Below, in pieces: positions 48,313 to 58,969 of a stretch of 64,000 bases of DNA. Position numbers and translations under genes: made by a program. Under the pieces are notes generated by a model. It had not been told where the DNA came from, did no database searches, and was given only the letters and a program-made list of their open reading frames with translations. The first letter of the stretch is position 1. Each line of letters opens with the position of its first letter. Origin of the DNA: Afifella sp. IM 167 (lineage in GTDB: Bacteria; Pseudomonadota; Alphaproteobacteria; Rhizobiales; Afifellaceae); assembly GCF_020144925.1 (NCBI RefSeq), contig NZ_NSLC01000012.1, positions 1-64,000 of the forward strand, read 5' to 3'.

Positions 48313-49220
48313 GCGCGCGCGCCCGGGACGGTGAATTCCTCGCGTCTGAAACCCTGCAGGTAGAGCAGCGAGGAGAGGTCGCCGTGCCGGATGTCGGCGT
48401 CGGCGATCCGCGACAGTGCGGGCTTGCCATGCAGCGCGACACCGAGCCCGGCAAGCTCCACCATGCCCGCATCGTTGGCTCCGTCTCCGACGGCGAGGGC
48501 GCCGCTCGCCTCAAGGCCGAGGCGGGCAAGTGTCGCCTGAAGCGTGCTCACCTTGGCGTCGCGGCCGAGGATCGGTTCGGCGACCGACCCCGTGAATGTC
48601 TCGCCGCTCTCCTCGAGACGGTTGGCGTGGAACTCGTCGATGCCGAGCCGGCGGGCAATCTCGGCGGCGAAGATGGTGAAGCCTCCGGAAACGAGAACCG
48701 TATGCGCGCCGGCAGCCTTCATCGTGGCCACCAGCGTCCCGCCGCCCTTCTTCAGGGTGATGCGGGTATCGAGCAGGCGACGTGCCACGGAAACCGGCAG
48801 CCCCTTCAGCAGCGAGACCCGCTCGCGCAGCGCCGGCTCGAAGCTGATCTCGCCGGCCATCGCCCGGGCTGTGATCTCGGCGACCTTCTCGCCAATACCG
48901 GCCTCGGCGGCGAGTTCGTCGATGCATTCCTGATCGATCAGGGTGGAATCCATGTCGGCGATGAGGAGGCGCTTGCGCCTTCCTTCGGCCGGCAGGGCGG
49001 CCGCGTCGATCGGGGCTTCGCCGATGATGCTGCGGGCGGCAGCGAGCGCGGCGCCCCGCTCGCCGGTAAAGGCGATGTCGGCGGCCTCCTCCGGCGCGAG
49101 CCAGTCCGTCTTTCCGGGTTCCAGGCCCTCGGCGCGCATCGCCTGCGCGACAGCGTCGACGAGGCTTTCGGGAAGCGGCGCCTTCGCCTTCGAAGCGATC
49201 AGGGTTAGGACGGATGACAT
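48309..49220 (-). CDS. serB: SerB, phosphoserine phosphatase
   Basis: SerB performs the last step of serine synthesis. The 303-residue HAD enzyme has the nucleophile motif DMDSTL at 89-94, the SGGFTIFAAEIA motif, and VGDGANDAGM for Mg binding; residues 1-80 form the regulatory-type N-terminal region. The ATG at 49220 shares bases with the divergent miaA ATG (CATG). A longer frame to 49367 lies inside miaA and lacks homology. Confidence 0.94.
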   Translation of the reverse strand: MSSVLTLIASKAKAPLPESLVDAVAQAMRAEGLEPGKTDWLAPEEAADIAFTGERGAALAAARSIIGEAPIDAAALPAEGRRKRLLIADMDSTLIDQECIDELAAEAGIGEKVAEITARAMAGEISFEPALRERVSLLKGLPVSVARRLLDTRITLKKGGGTLVATMKAAGAHTVLVSGGFTIFAAEIARRLGIDEFHANRLEESGETFTGSVAEPILGRDAKVSTLQATLARLGLEASGALAVGDGANDAGMVELAGLGVALHGKPALSRIADADIRHGDLSSLLYLQGFRREEFTVPGARA

Positions 49221-50163
49221 GCGGATCGATCCAGCAAAAATCGGCGAAGGGGAGGTGGTGCTGATAGCCGGGCCAACGGCAGGCGGCAAGACGCGCCTTG
49301 CGCTCGATCTCGCCGCGGCCCTCGCCACTGGCGGTCGCCGCGCATGTCTCGTCAACGCCGATTCCATGCAGGTCTATGGCGATCTGCGCATCCTTACCGC
49401 GCGGCCGGCAAGGGAGGAATTTGCCGGCGTCGCGCATCACCTTTTCGGCCATGTCGATGCGGGCGAGGCCTATTCCGTCGGACGATGGATCGCGGAGGTG
49501 GAAGAGGTGCTCGCCGGTGTGCGCCAGCGGGGAGAGACCGCGATCTTCGTCGGTGGCACCGGGCTTTATTTCAAGGCGCTCAGCGAAGGCATTTCGTCGA
49601 TGCCCGACGTGCCGGAAGCCGTGCGCGAGGAAGTGCGGGCCCTTGCCGCCAGGGAGGGCGCGCAGGGCTTGGCGCGGCGGCTCATTGAGTGCGATCCGCA
49701 GGCGGCCGCGGCGATCCGGCCGAGCGATACGCAAAGGCTCGTGCGAGCCCTGGAGGTCAACCGGGCGAGCGGGCGCTCCATCCTCGCCTTTCAGCGCGAA
49801 GGACGCGAGAGGGCGCTCGTGCCGGATGGACCGCGCTTTGTCCTCCTGCCGGCGCGCGAGGCGCTCTACGCGGCGATCGACCGGCGTTTCGAAGCGATGG
49901 TGGAGGAGGGAGCACTCGAAGAGGTGCGCTCGCTCCTTGCAAGGGAGCTTTCTTCCGACCTGCCGGCTATGAAGGCGATCGGCGTTCGCCCGCTGGCGGA
50001 ACATCTGCGGGGAAACATCTCGCTTGGCGAGGCCGTCGAGGCGGCGAAGACCGAGAGCCGCCGCTATGCCAAGCGCCAGCTCACCTGGCTGCGCCACCAG
50101 CTCGGCGAGGGCTGGGAGCGGCTGGAGCCGGCGGCCCACACGGCTTCGGGCGAGACAGCTTAG
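49219..50163 (+). CDS. miaA: MiaA, tRNA dimethylallyltransferase
   Basis: MiaA puts a dimethylallyl group on A37 of tRNAs that read UNN codons. The 314 residues have the P-loop GPTAGGKT at 18-25, VNADSMQVYGDLRILTARP, the family motif FVGGTGLYFKAL and a C-terminal RRYAKRQLTWLR. The ATG at 49219 overlaps the serB ATG on the other strand; upstream AGGACGG is a plausible binding site. Confidence 0.94.
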   Translation: MRIDPAKIGEGEVVLIAGPTAGGKTRLALDLAAALATGGRRACLVNADSMQVYGDLRILTARPAREEFAGVAHHLFGHVDAGEAYSVGRWIAEVEEVLAGVRQRGETAIFVGGTGLYFKALSEGISSMPDVPEAVREEVRALAAREGAQGLARRLIECDPQAAAAIRPSDTQRLVRALEVNRASGRSILAFQREGRERALVPDGPRFVLLPAREALYAAIDRRFEAMVEEGALEEVRSLLARELSSDLPAMKAIGVRPLAEHLRGNISLGEAVEAAKTESRRYAKRQLTWLRHQLGEGWERLEPAAHTASGETA

Positions 50164-50190
50164 GGCGAGACGGGGTCAGGCCAGTCGGCT

Positions 50191-51570
50191 TCATGCCTTG
50201 ATCGGGATGACGAGGCGGTGCTTCGTGCCCGGCCTTCCGCTGCCCGCGCCGGGATCGGCCGGTGCGGTCTTCATTTCCGAGCCGAGGCTGCGGGACATGG
50301 ACGCGACGATGATCCGGCCGAGGCCCTCGTTCTCCATCTCCTCGTCGGCGCTGTCGACGTGATAGCCGACGCCATCATCGACGATTTCGACCGCGATGCC
50401 GCCGGCTTTGCTGTCCGGCTGCGCGCGAATGAGGATGGTGCCGCGCATCTCGTCCGGGAATGCGTGCTTGACCGCGTTGGTGACGAGTTCGTTGACGATG
50501 ATCCCGATCGAGACGGCGTCCTTGCTGGGCAGTTCCATCGGTCCGGCATCGAGCTCCAGCGCGATGCGGTCGTCGGGCAGGAGCTCCTCCAGATCCTCCA
50601 GGAGGGGCTCCAGATAGGTGTCGAGCCTGACCGAATCGCGGCCGGCGAGAAGATGCAGCCGGCGCTGCGCGGAGCCGATGGCGCCGATATGCTCGCGGGC
50701 GGCGTCGAGTACGGCACGCGCCTCCGCATTGTCGCTCTTGCGGCCCTGCAGGGCGAGGATCGAGGAGACCATCGACAGGTTGTTGCCGACGCGGTGATTG
50801 ACGTCGCTGAGGAGCGCCTCGACACGCTGGCGCTCGTTTTCCAGCTCAGCCGTGCGCGCGCTGACGCGTCCTTCCAGCGAAGCGTTGGCGGCGTTGAGCT
50901 CGGCGACATGCAGTTTCTCCGCGCGCAGGAGCGCGGTCGCCAGACCGCCCGTCGCGACAAGGGCGGCGATGATGGCGATGAGCAGGAGATCCCGATTCTC
51001 CCGCCGGTTCTGCTCGCGCTGGACGAGATTGCGCACCTCCTCGGCATCGAGTTCGTTGAGGCGCTGGACGATGCTGTTGGAGACCGAGCGCCCCTGGCGC
51101 TCGAGCTCGCTGCGCGCCTCGGCCTGCCGGCCGGCGGCGTAGAGCTCGATGGTCTCGTCCAGCTGATCGATGCGGGTCTGGATCAGAGCGTCGGCCGCTT
51201 CGAGGCGAGCCGTCTGGGCAACATTGTCGGAGAGAAGCGCATGCAGCTTGTCGATCTGGTCGGGCAGTAGCGCCACCGCCGGGCGGTAGGGATTGAGATA
51301 GGTCGCGTCACCGGTGAGGAGGTAGCCCCGCTGGGCACCCTCCGCTTCACGGAGCGAGCCGAGCAGGCCCTCGATCTCGCTGCGCACACGGAGCGTATGC
51401 TCCACCCAGTCGTCCGTGCGGTCGGCGCGGAGCGTCAGGAAGAGAATCGCGGCGACCGAGCCGAGGAGCAGGAAGAAGAGACCCATCCTGGTCAGCAGGA
51501 TGCGCTTGCGCGTGCGCCCAAACGCTGCCCGCAGGCGCCGGTAGCGACTTGGCGGGATGGTTGCGTCCAT
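50191..51570 (-). CDS. membrane sensor histidine kinase (CHASE3, HisKA_2-type)
   Basis: The 459-residue protein has membrane span 1 at about 27-47, a helical periplasmic CHASE3-like domain (REAEGAQRGYLLTGDATYLN) to about 190, and span 2 at about 194-215. A coiled linker follows, then the phosphoacceptor H259 in DVNHRVGNNLSMV, typical of HisKA_2/HWE-related kinases, and an ATPase domain (NELVTNAVKHAFP; EIVDDGVGY). ATG 51570 has GAAGGA 4 bases before it; the earlier ATG at 51642 has no binding site. It is divergent from the response regulator, its likely partner. Confidence 0.9.
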   Translation of the reverse strand: MDATIPPSRYRRLRAAFGRTRKRILLTRMGLFFLLLGSVAAILFLTLRADRTDDWVEHTLRVRSEIEGLLGSLREAEGAQRGYLLTGDATYLNPYRPAVALLPDQIDKLHALLSDNVAQTARLEAADALIQTRIDQLDETIELYAAGRQAEARSELERQGRSVSNSIVQRLNELDAEEVRNLVQREQNRRENRDLLLIAIIAALVATGGLATALLRAEKLHVAELNAANASLEGRVSARTAELENERQRVEALLSDVNHRVGNNLSMVSSILALQGRKSDNAEARAVLDAAREHIGAIGSAQRRLHLLAGRDSVRLDTYLEPLLEDLEELLPDDRIALELDAGPMELPSKDAVSIGIIVNELVTNAVKHAFPDEMRGTILIRAQPDSKAGGIAVEIVDDGVGYHVDSADEEMENEGLGRIIVASMSRSLGSEMKTAPADPGAGSGRPGTKHRLVIPIKA

Positions 51571-51641
51571 GATTCCTTCAGCGCTCACACGAGCCTCGTT
51601 CCGTTCAATGTTGGGGCGGAACTCAACACGCTTCGACGCCA

Positions 51642-51662
51642 TTTGTCTTTAATGCAGACAAA
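51642..51662. promoter_or_regulatory. perfect inverted repeat between kinase and response regulator
   Basis: TTTGTCT and AGACAAA flank TTAATGC in the 188-base gap between the divergent genes. A shared operator for both promoters is a reasonable reading; no known consensus matches. Confidence 0.4.
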
Positions 51663-51758
51663 GATGACGAGGACGGGGCGTACAGTTTTTTCGGCTCTCG
51701 ATCCCTTATCACTGATGGAAAGCGATGCGGACCGCAAGGGCCGTGCCGGGATGCACGC

Positions 51759-52142
51759 ATGAAGGACGCACACTCGATCCTCGTTGCCGAAGACGAGGGA
51801 TTGCTGGCACTGGAACTTCAGCTCGCGCTCAAGGAAGCGGGCTACCGGGTCATCGGCCCCTTCGAGCGGGTGGTGGAAGGGCTTGATGCCCTCGGCAGCG
51901 AGGCTCCCGATGCCGCGCTGCTCGATGTGAAGCTGCGGGACGGCGAGGTGTTTCCGCTGGCGCGCCGGCTTCACGAAAAGGGCGTTCCGATCACCTTCTT
52001 TTCCGGGCGCGCCTCGGAGGACCGGCTCTGGCCGCGACGCCTGCGCGGCCTGCCGCGGATGAACAAGCCGCTCTCGCCTCAGGTGCTTGCCGGTGCGGTC
52101 GCGGCGATGACGGCGCGCATCCCGCAAAGGGCCGGAATCTAG
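51759..52142 (+). CDS. single-domain response regulator
   Basis: The 127-residue protein is only a receiver domain: acidic pair E11/D12, phosphoacceptor D56 in ALLDVKLRDG, S82 and K103 in MNKPLS. With no output domain it probably acts by protein contact or as a phosphate shuttle. Its position opposite the HisKA_2 kinase makes them a probable pair. The stop shares the palindrome CTAG with the convergent glycosyltransferase stop. Confidence 0.92.
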   Translation: MKDAHSILVAEDEGLLALELQLALKEAGYRVIGPFERVVEGLDALGSEAPDAALLDVKLRDGEVFPLARRLHEKGVPITFFSGRASEDRLWPRRLRGLPRMNKPLSPQVLAGAVAAMTARIPQRAGI

Positions 52143-52996
52143 TCGGGATCTTTCGCCAGGAGGTGGTCGAAGCCGCCGCCAGCGACGCAGGCCGGCAGGC
52201 GCTCGCGGGGATAAGGCGCCAGGTTCTCCCAATAGCGCTGCCAGACGAGTTCCACACCGTTGCGCGCGACGATGTTGCCCTCGCTGATCGAGGCCAGCTT
52301 CTCGCGGAAAGCTTCGATGCCGCCCATCGAGGAGAAATGCCAGCCCGCATCCGGCACGATTGCGACCGGCAGAGGGATGCCGGTGGCGATGAAGTTCTTC
52401 GCGCGCACGAGAGCCGAACCGATGACGGTCGGGTACTTCCGGCGCTTGGAGACGCGCGCCTGCGTCATGCGCATCAGCTGTGGCGAGGCGAGGTGCCGGC
52501 GCTCCATCATCCGCGAGCAGAGCAGGGTATTTTCTTGCGGATAGTAGCGGTCGAGAAAGAACCGGTGCGAGCTCACCTCGAAGATGACGAGCCGGCCGCG
52601 GGCGATGTCACGTCCGACCGCCTCGCGCAGCTTGTCCGCGCGCACGATCTCGTCGACATCGGAAACGAGGACCAGATCGTCGGGAGCTGCCTCGGCAAGG
52701 CCGCTCAGGATCTGCTCGCGCTGGAAATGCTCGCGCTCCCAGCCGCCTTCGCGGGCACGCTTGCCGCGGGCGGGAGGCAGCTCCTTCGGGAAGGTCACCT
52801 TCACATGGACGATCTTCGCGGCCCAGGGCGAAAAGCGTTCCCTGTGCATCTCGAAATGGAAGGGCTTGGCACAGCCGGTGTGCGTTTCGTTCGTCTCCAC
52901 GAGGACGAAACGGTCGACCACATCGCTCATTTCGCGCAAGCGGATATCGAGAAGATCGAACTCGTTATTGAAGATGAAGCAATCGAAGATCGCCAT
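52139..52996 (-). CDS. glycosyltransferase family 17-like protein
   Basis: The 285-residue protein starts MAIFDCFIFNNEFDLLDIRL and has VLVETNETHTGCAKPFHFE, a DxD-like DLVLVSDVDEIVRADKL and DAGWHFSSMGGIEAFREKL. These match the family of beta-1,4-mannosyl-glycoprotein N-acetylglucosaminyltransferase-like bacterial enzymes (Glyco_transf_17). The acceptor is unknown; a cell-surface glycan is likely. ATG 52996 is chosen; the frame continues to 53230 without homology. Confidence 0.85.
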   Translation of the reverse strand: MAIFDCFIFNNEFDLLDIRLREMSDVVDRFVLVETNETHTGCAKPFHFEMHRERFSPWAAKIVHVKVTFPKELPPARGKRAREGGWEREHFQREQILSGLAEAAPDDLVLVSDVDEIVRADKLREAVGRDIARGRLVIFEVSSHRFFLDRYYPQENTLLCSRMMERRHLASPQLMRMTQARVSKRRKYPTVIGSALVRAKNFIATGIPLPVAIVPDAGWHFSSMGGIEAFREKLASISEGNIVARNGVELVWQRYWENLAPYPRERLPACVAGGGFDHLLAKDPD

Positions 52997-53125
52997 TCCT
53001 GCCCCGGCATCTCGCCGCGCGCGAGAGAAGGCTTTACTATCATCGGCCGCAGCCTGTGCAATGGCTCGACAACCCGTTTCAGAGTGCCGCGCCCGCAATG
53101 TCGCGCCGCCATATATTCTGCCGGC

Positions 53126-53154
53126 TTGACCGGTTCGGGGGATCGGAATAGAAG
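53126..53154 (+). promoter_or_regulatory. likely promoter of the ilvI leader
   Basis: TTGACC and TAGAAG are spaced by 17 bases. Transcription would start near 53161-53162, at the leader peptide ATG, so the leader would be translated from an almost leaderless RNA. Confidence 0.5.
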
Positions 53155-53161
53155 CGGGCGC

Positions 53162-53215
53162 ATGTTGAAAGCCTCGCTTATCGTAACGTTGCGCACCGCC
53201 GGGGCGGCCTTGTAG
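53162..53215 (+). CDS. ilv leader peptide (attenuator)
   Basis: A 17-residue peptide, MLKASLIVTLRTAGAAL, is followed by TAG. It contains Leu, Leu, Ile, Val, Leu, Leu, with LIV in a row, as expected for an attenuator that senses charged branched-chain tRNAs. Thirty-one bases later comes an intrinsic terminator, then ilvI. It is too short for usual gene callers. Confidence 0.75.
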   Translation: MLKASLIVTLRTAGAAL

Positions 53216-53246
53216 GTCGCCGCGAGGCATGGTGGTGCGCGCTCTC

Positions 53247-53269
53247 AGGCTCCTTCGGGGGCCTTTTTT
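53247..53269 (+). terminator. attenuator terminator before ilvI
   Basis: AGGCTCC-TTCG-GGGGCCT forms a 7-bp stem (one G-U pair) with a TTCG loop, followed by a run of T to 53269. It lies between the leader peptide and ilvI (start at 53314), so readthrough would be needed for ilvI expression. Confidence 0.8.
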
Positions 53270-53313
53270 ATTGCCGAAAGGAAGCGTAGGCCGAAGATGG
53301 CTGATCGGAGAGG

Positions 53314-55077
53314 ATGATGGGTAAAGAAATGACCGGCGCGGAAATGGTCCTCCAGGCGCTGAGAGACCATGGCGTGAAGCACCTGTTCGGATATCCGGGC
53401 GGGGCCGCGCTTCCGATCTACGACGAGCTCTTCCAGCAGGAAGACATCCAGCACATCCTCGTCCGCCACGAACAGGGCGCGGGCCATGCGGCGGAGGGCT
53501 ATGCGCGCTCCTCCGGCAAGCCGGGTGTCGTCCTCGTCACATCCGGTCCGGGCGCGACCAACATGGTGACGGCGCTGACGGACGCGATGCTGGATTCCAT
53601 CCCGCTCGTCTGCATCACCGCGCAGGTGCCGACGCATCTCATCGGTTCCGACGCCTTCCAGGAATGCGACACCGTCGGCATCACGCGGCCCTGCACCAAG
53701 TACAACTGGCTGGTGCGCGACGTGAACGATCTGCCGCGCATCATGCACGACGCCTTCACGGTCGCCACGACCGGGCGGCCGGGTCCGGTCGTCGTCGACA
53801 TTCCCAAGGACGTGCAGTTCGCCACCGGCACCTATCACGGGCCGGACGGGGAGGGGCGCTCCAGCTACAAGGGCTACGAGCCCCGTATCAAGGGCGACGA
53901 GCAGGCGATCGCCCATGCCGTGGAGCTGATGGCGAATGCCCGCCGGCCTGTCTTCTATACGGGTGGCGGGGTCATCAATTCCGGACCGGAGGCGAGCCAG
54001 CTGTTGCGCGAGCTCGTCGCTTCCACGGGCTTTCCGATCACCTCGACCCTGATGGGGCTCGGCGCCTATCCCGCCTCGGGCAAGAACTGGCTCGGCATGC
54101 TCGGCATGCACGGCACCTACGAGGCCAACATGGCGATGCACGATTGCGACGTCATGATCTGCATCGGGGCGCGCTTCGACGATCGCATCACCGGGCGTAC
54201 CGACGCCTTCTCGCCCGGATCGCAGAAGATCCACGTCGATATAGACCCCTCGTCGGTCAACAAGAACGTTCGCGTCGACGTGCCGATCATCGGCGATGTG
54301 GGCAACGTCATGGGCGAGATGCTGCGGCTGTGGCGCGAGAAGGCGCCGAAGCCGGAACTGAAGCCCTGGTGGAACCAGATCGAGACCTGGAAGGCGCGCC
54401 GTTCGCTCGCCTACCGGCCGAACGCCGACGTGATCATGCCGCAATACGCGATCGAGCGGCTGTTCCAGGCCACCAAGGGGCTCGACACCTACATCACCAC
54501 GGAAGTCGGCCAGCACCAGATGTGGGCGGCGCAGTTCTACCATTTCGACGAGCCGAACCGGTGGATGACCTCCGGCGGGCTCGGAACGATGGGCTATGGC
54601 CTGCCCGCCGCGCTCGGCGTGCAGGTGGCGCATCCGGAAAGCCTCGTCGTCGACATTGCGGGGGATGCTTCCGTGCTGATGACCATGCAGGAGATGTCGA
54701 CGGCGGTGCAGCACAACCTGCCGATCAAGATCTTCATCCTGAACAATTGCTACATGGGCATGGTGCGGCAGTGGCAGCAGCTCCTGCACGGCAACCGGCT
54801 GTCGAATTCGTACAACGAATCCCTGCCGGACTTCGTGAAGCTCGCCGAAGCCTATGGCTGCGTCGGCATCCGGGCGGAGCGGCCGGGAGATCTCGACGAC
54901 GCGATCGCCGAAATGATCTCCGTCAAGCAGCCGGTCCTCTTCGACTGCCGGGTGGCGAACCTTGAGAACTGCTTCCCGATGATCCCGTCCGGCAAGGCGC
55001 ATAATGAGATGATCCTGCCGGCCGAGGCCGAGAGCGAGGCCGAAGCCGCCTTTGCGGGCGGCAAGGCCCTCGTGTGA
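53314..55077 (+). CDS. ilvI: acetolactate synthase large subunit
   Basis: This thiamine-diphosphate enzyme makes acetolactate and acetohydroxybutyrate, the first common step to valine, leucine and isoleucine. The 587 residues have FGYPGGAALPIYDEL, the activating glutamate in VRHEQGAGHAAEGYAR, SGPGATNMVTALTDA, and the cofactor motif GDASVLMTMQEMSTAVQHN. ATG 53314 or 53317 can start it. It is preceded by the attenuator and followed by ilvN after 70 bases. ilvB is an alternative name. Confidence 0.96.
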   Translation: MMGKEMTGAEMVLQALRDHGVKHLFGYPGGAALPIYDELFQQEDIQHILVRHEQGAGHAAEGYARSSGKPGVVLVTSGPGATNMVTALTDAMLDSIPLVCITAQVPTHLIGSDAFQECDTVGITRPCTKYNWLVRDVNDLPRIMHDAFTVATTGRPGPVVVDIPKDVQFATGTYHGPDGEGRSSYKGYEPRIKGDEQAIAHAVELMANARRPVFYTGGGVINSGPEASQLLRELVASTGFPITSTLMGLGAYPASGKNWLGMLGMHGTYEANMAMHDCDVMICIGARFDDRITGRTDAFSPGSQKIHVDIDPSSVNKNVRVDVPIIGDVGNVMGEMLRLWREKAPKPELKPWWNQIETWKARRSLAYRPNADVIMPQYAIERLFQATKGLDTYITTEVGQHQMWAAQFYHFDEPNRWMTSGGLGTMGYGLPAALGVQVAHPESLVVDIAGDASVLMTMQEMSTAVQHNLPIKIFILNNCYMGMVRQWQQLLHGNRLSNSYNESLPDFVKLAEAYGCVGIRAERPGDLDDAIAEMISVKQPVLFDCRVANLENCFPMIPSGKAHNEMILPAEAESEAEAAFAGGKALV

Positions 55078-55147
55078 CGCCGGCTGCCGCCGCACAGAAG
55101 CAACCGCCCGGACGGCAGCGCCGGGCCGCAAGGACGAGACGAAGACC

Positions 55148-55744
55148 ATGAGCCAACCCGCCACCCTTACCGGCAAGCCCGCCGTTACACCGCCTGCCTC
55201 GGCGTATTTCTTCGAGGACCGGCAGGATCCGGAAGAGGCGCACACGCTGACCGTGCTCGTCGACAACGAGCCAGGCGTGCTTGCCCGTGTCATCGGCCTC
55301 TTCTCCGGCCGCGGCTACAACATCGAGAGCCTGACGGTCTCCGAGACGGAGCATGAAAAGCACCTGTCGCGCATCACCATCGTCACGCGCGGCTCGCGTG
55401 CCGTGCTGGAGCAGATCAAGAACCAGCTTGCCCGCATCGTGCCGGTGCACCGGGTGACGGACCTTTCGGAGGTCGCCCGCGAGCGCAACCAGGAAAAGCC
55501 GCTGGAGCGCGAACTTGCCCTGGTGAAGGTCGCCGGCAGGGGCGAGAACCGGCTGGAGGCGCTGCGCCTTGCCGACGCCTTCAAGGCCGAGGTGGTCGAC
55601 GCGACGACGGAGCATTTCGTCTTCCAGATGACCGGGCGCTCGGCCAAAGTGGAGCAATTCATCTCCATCATGCAGCCGATGGGGCTGGTCGAGGTATGCC
55701 GGACAGGCGTCGCCGCCCTGTCGCGGGGCGCGGAAGCCTCCTGA
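55148..55744 (+). CDS. ilvN: acetolactate synthase regulatory subunit
   Basis: The 198-residue small subunit binds valine and controls the large subunit. It has an N-terminal ACT domain (LTVLVDNEPGVLARVIGLFS, GRGYNIESLTV) and the C-terminal conserved region (ELALVKV; FKAEVVDATTEHFVFQMTG). An N-terminal extension of ~30 residues precedes the ACT domain. ATG 55148 follows AAGGACGAGACGAAGACC. ilvH is an alternative name. Confidence 0.94.
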   Translation: MSQPATLTGKPAVTPPASAYFFEDRQDPEEAHTLTVLVDNEPGVLARVIGLFSGRGYNIESLTVSETEHEKHLSRITIVTRGSRAVLEQIKNQLARIVPVHRVTDLSEVARERNQEKPLERELALVKVAGRGENRLEALRLADAFKAEVVDATTEHFVFQMTGRSAKVEQFISIMQPMGLVEVCRTGVAALSRGAEAS

Positions 55745-55747
55745 TCT

Positions 55748-55787
55748 CGTCCGCGGGCGAAGGGCCGCGGACGTCACCTTTTGACGT
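55748..55787 (+). terminator. two overlapping hairpins after ilvN (possible terminator)
   Basis: A perfect 9-bp stem, CGTCCGCGG/CCGCGGACG (55748-55773), is followed by CACCTTTT. A second perfect repeat, ACGTCA-CCTTT-TGACGT (55771-55787), overlaps its 3' arm. The two cannot form at once. The first may terminate ilvIN; the second could be part of the lysE regulatory region. Confidence 0.5.
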
Positions 55788-55805
55788 TCTTTCGGGAATT
55801 TCGCC

Positions 55806-56399
55806 ATGTCGACGGAAATCGTCTCCGCCCTCGTCGTCTTTGCCCTCGTCGCCTCGATGACGCCGGGCCCGAACAACCTGATGCTCCTGGCATCGGGCGT
55901 GAATTTCGGCTTCCGGCGCACCATCCCGCATCTTCTCGGCATTCTCATCGGCTTCGCCGTGCTGCTGACGGCGGTCGGGCTCGGCGTCGGCGCGCTGGTG
56001 GAGCGCTTTCCGGCCCTGCATTTGGCGCTGAAGGTCGTGGGCGGGGCCTATCTCCTCTATCTCGCCTGGAAGATCGCGGCCTCGCGTGCCCTGCACGAGG
56101 AGAGCACCGGGCGGGGTCCGCTGACCTTCACCGAAGCGGCGCTCTTCCAGTGGGTGAATCCGAAGGCCTGGATGATGGGGCTGGCGGCGATGGCCGCCTA
56201 TACCGACCCGGAGCATTATTCGCTGACGCTCGCCATCGTCGTCGGGGTCTTCTTCCTCGTGACGATTCCCTCCACCACCATCTGGGCCGGCTTTGGCTCG
56301 GCGCTGAAGGACTGGCTCGACCATCCCGTCCGCCTCAAATGGTTCAACATCGCCATGGCGGTGGCGCTTGTCGCCTCGCTCTGGCCTATGCTGAAATGA
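55806..56399 (+). CDS. LysE family amino-acid exporter
   Basis: The 197-residue protein has six or so hydrophobic segments and the LysE/RhtB signature near the N-terminus: MTPGPNNLMLLASGVNFGFR, then GILIGFAVLLTAVGLG, AYLLYLAWKI and WVNPKAWMM. It probably exports an amino acid. Its place after ilvIN suggests, but does not show, a branched-chain substrate. Confidence 0.92.
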   Translation: MSTEIVSALVVFALVASMTPGPNNLMLLASGVNFGFRRTIPHLLGILIGFAVLLTAVGLGVGALVERFPALHLALKVVGGAYLLYLAWKIAASRALHEESTGRGPLTFTEAALFQWVNPKAWMMGLAAMAAYTDPEHYSLTLAIVVGVFFLVTIPSTTIWAGFGSALKDWLDHPVRLKWFNIAMAVALVASLWPMLK

Positions 56400-56501
56400 G
56401 GGCAGGGCTCTCGCGGGCATGCGGTGCGGAGGGCAGATGGAAGGTGTCGTCCTGTCGAGGGGATGGCGGCGTTCGTTCCTGTTGTGTTCCGACCGTGAAA
56501 A

Positions 56502-56537
56502 CCCTAGGCTGGCGTTCCTCGCACGGCTCGCCTAGGG
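56502..56537 (+). promoter_or_regulatory. inverted repeat covering the ribosome-binding site of the RecD-like helicase
   Basis: CCCTAGGC (56502-56509) and GCCTAGGG (56530-56537) are perfect arms around 20 bases. The right arm includes the AGGGAAC that would bind the ribosome 8 bases before ATG 56545. In RNA the hairpin could mask translation. Confidence 0.45.
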
Positions 56538-56544
56538 AACGGCC

Positions 56545-58874
<2,330 letters not shown>

Positions 58875-58930
58875 GGCGAAAAGAACTGGGCGGAAAAGAA
58901 CCGCGACGAGCCTCTTCGGGCTCAGGAAGA

Positions 58931-58955
58931 GGGGCGCTCCGGCGCCCCTTTTTTT
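58931..58955 (+). terminator. intrinsic terminator after ilvC
   Basis: GGGGCGC-TCCG-GCGCCCC (7 bp) is followed by seven T. It lies 56 bases after ilvC and is oriented for the + strand. Confidence 0.92.
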
Positions 58956-58969
58956 ATGGCTGACTGCCT

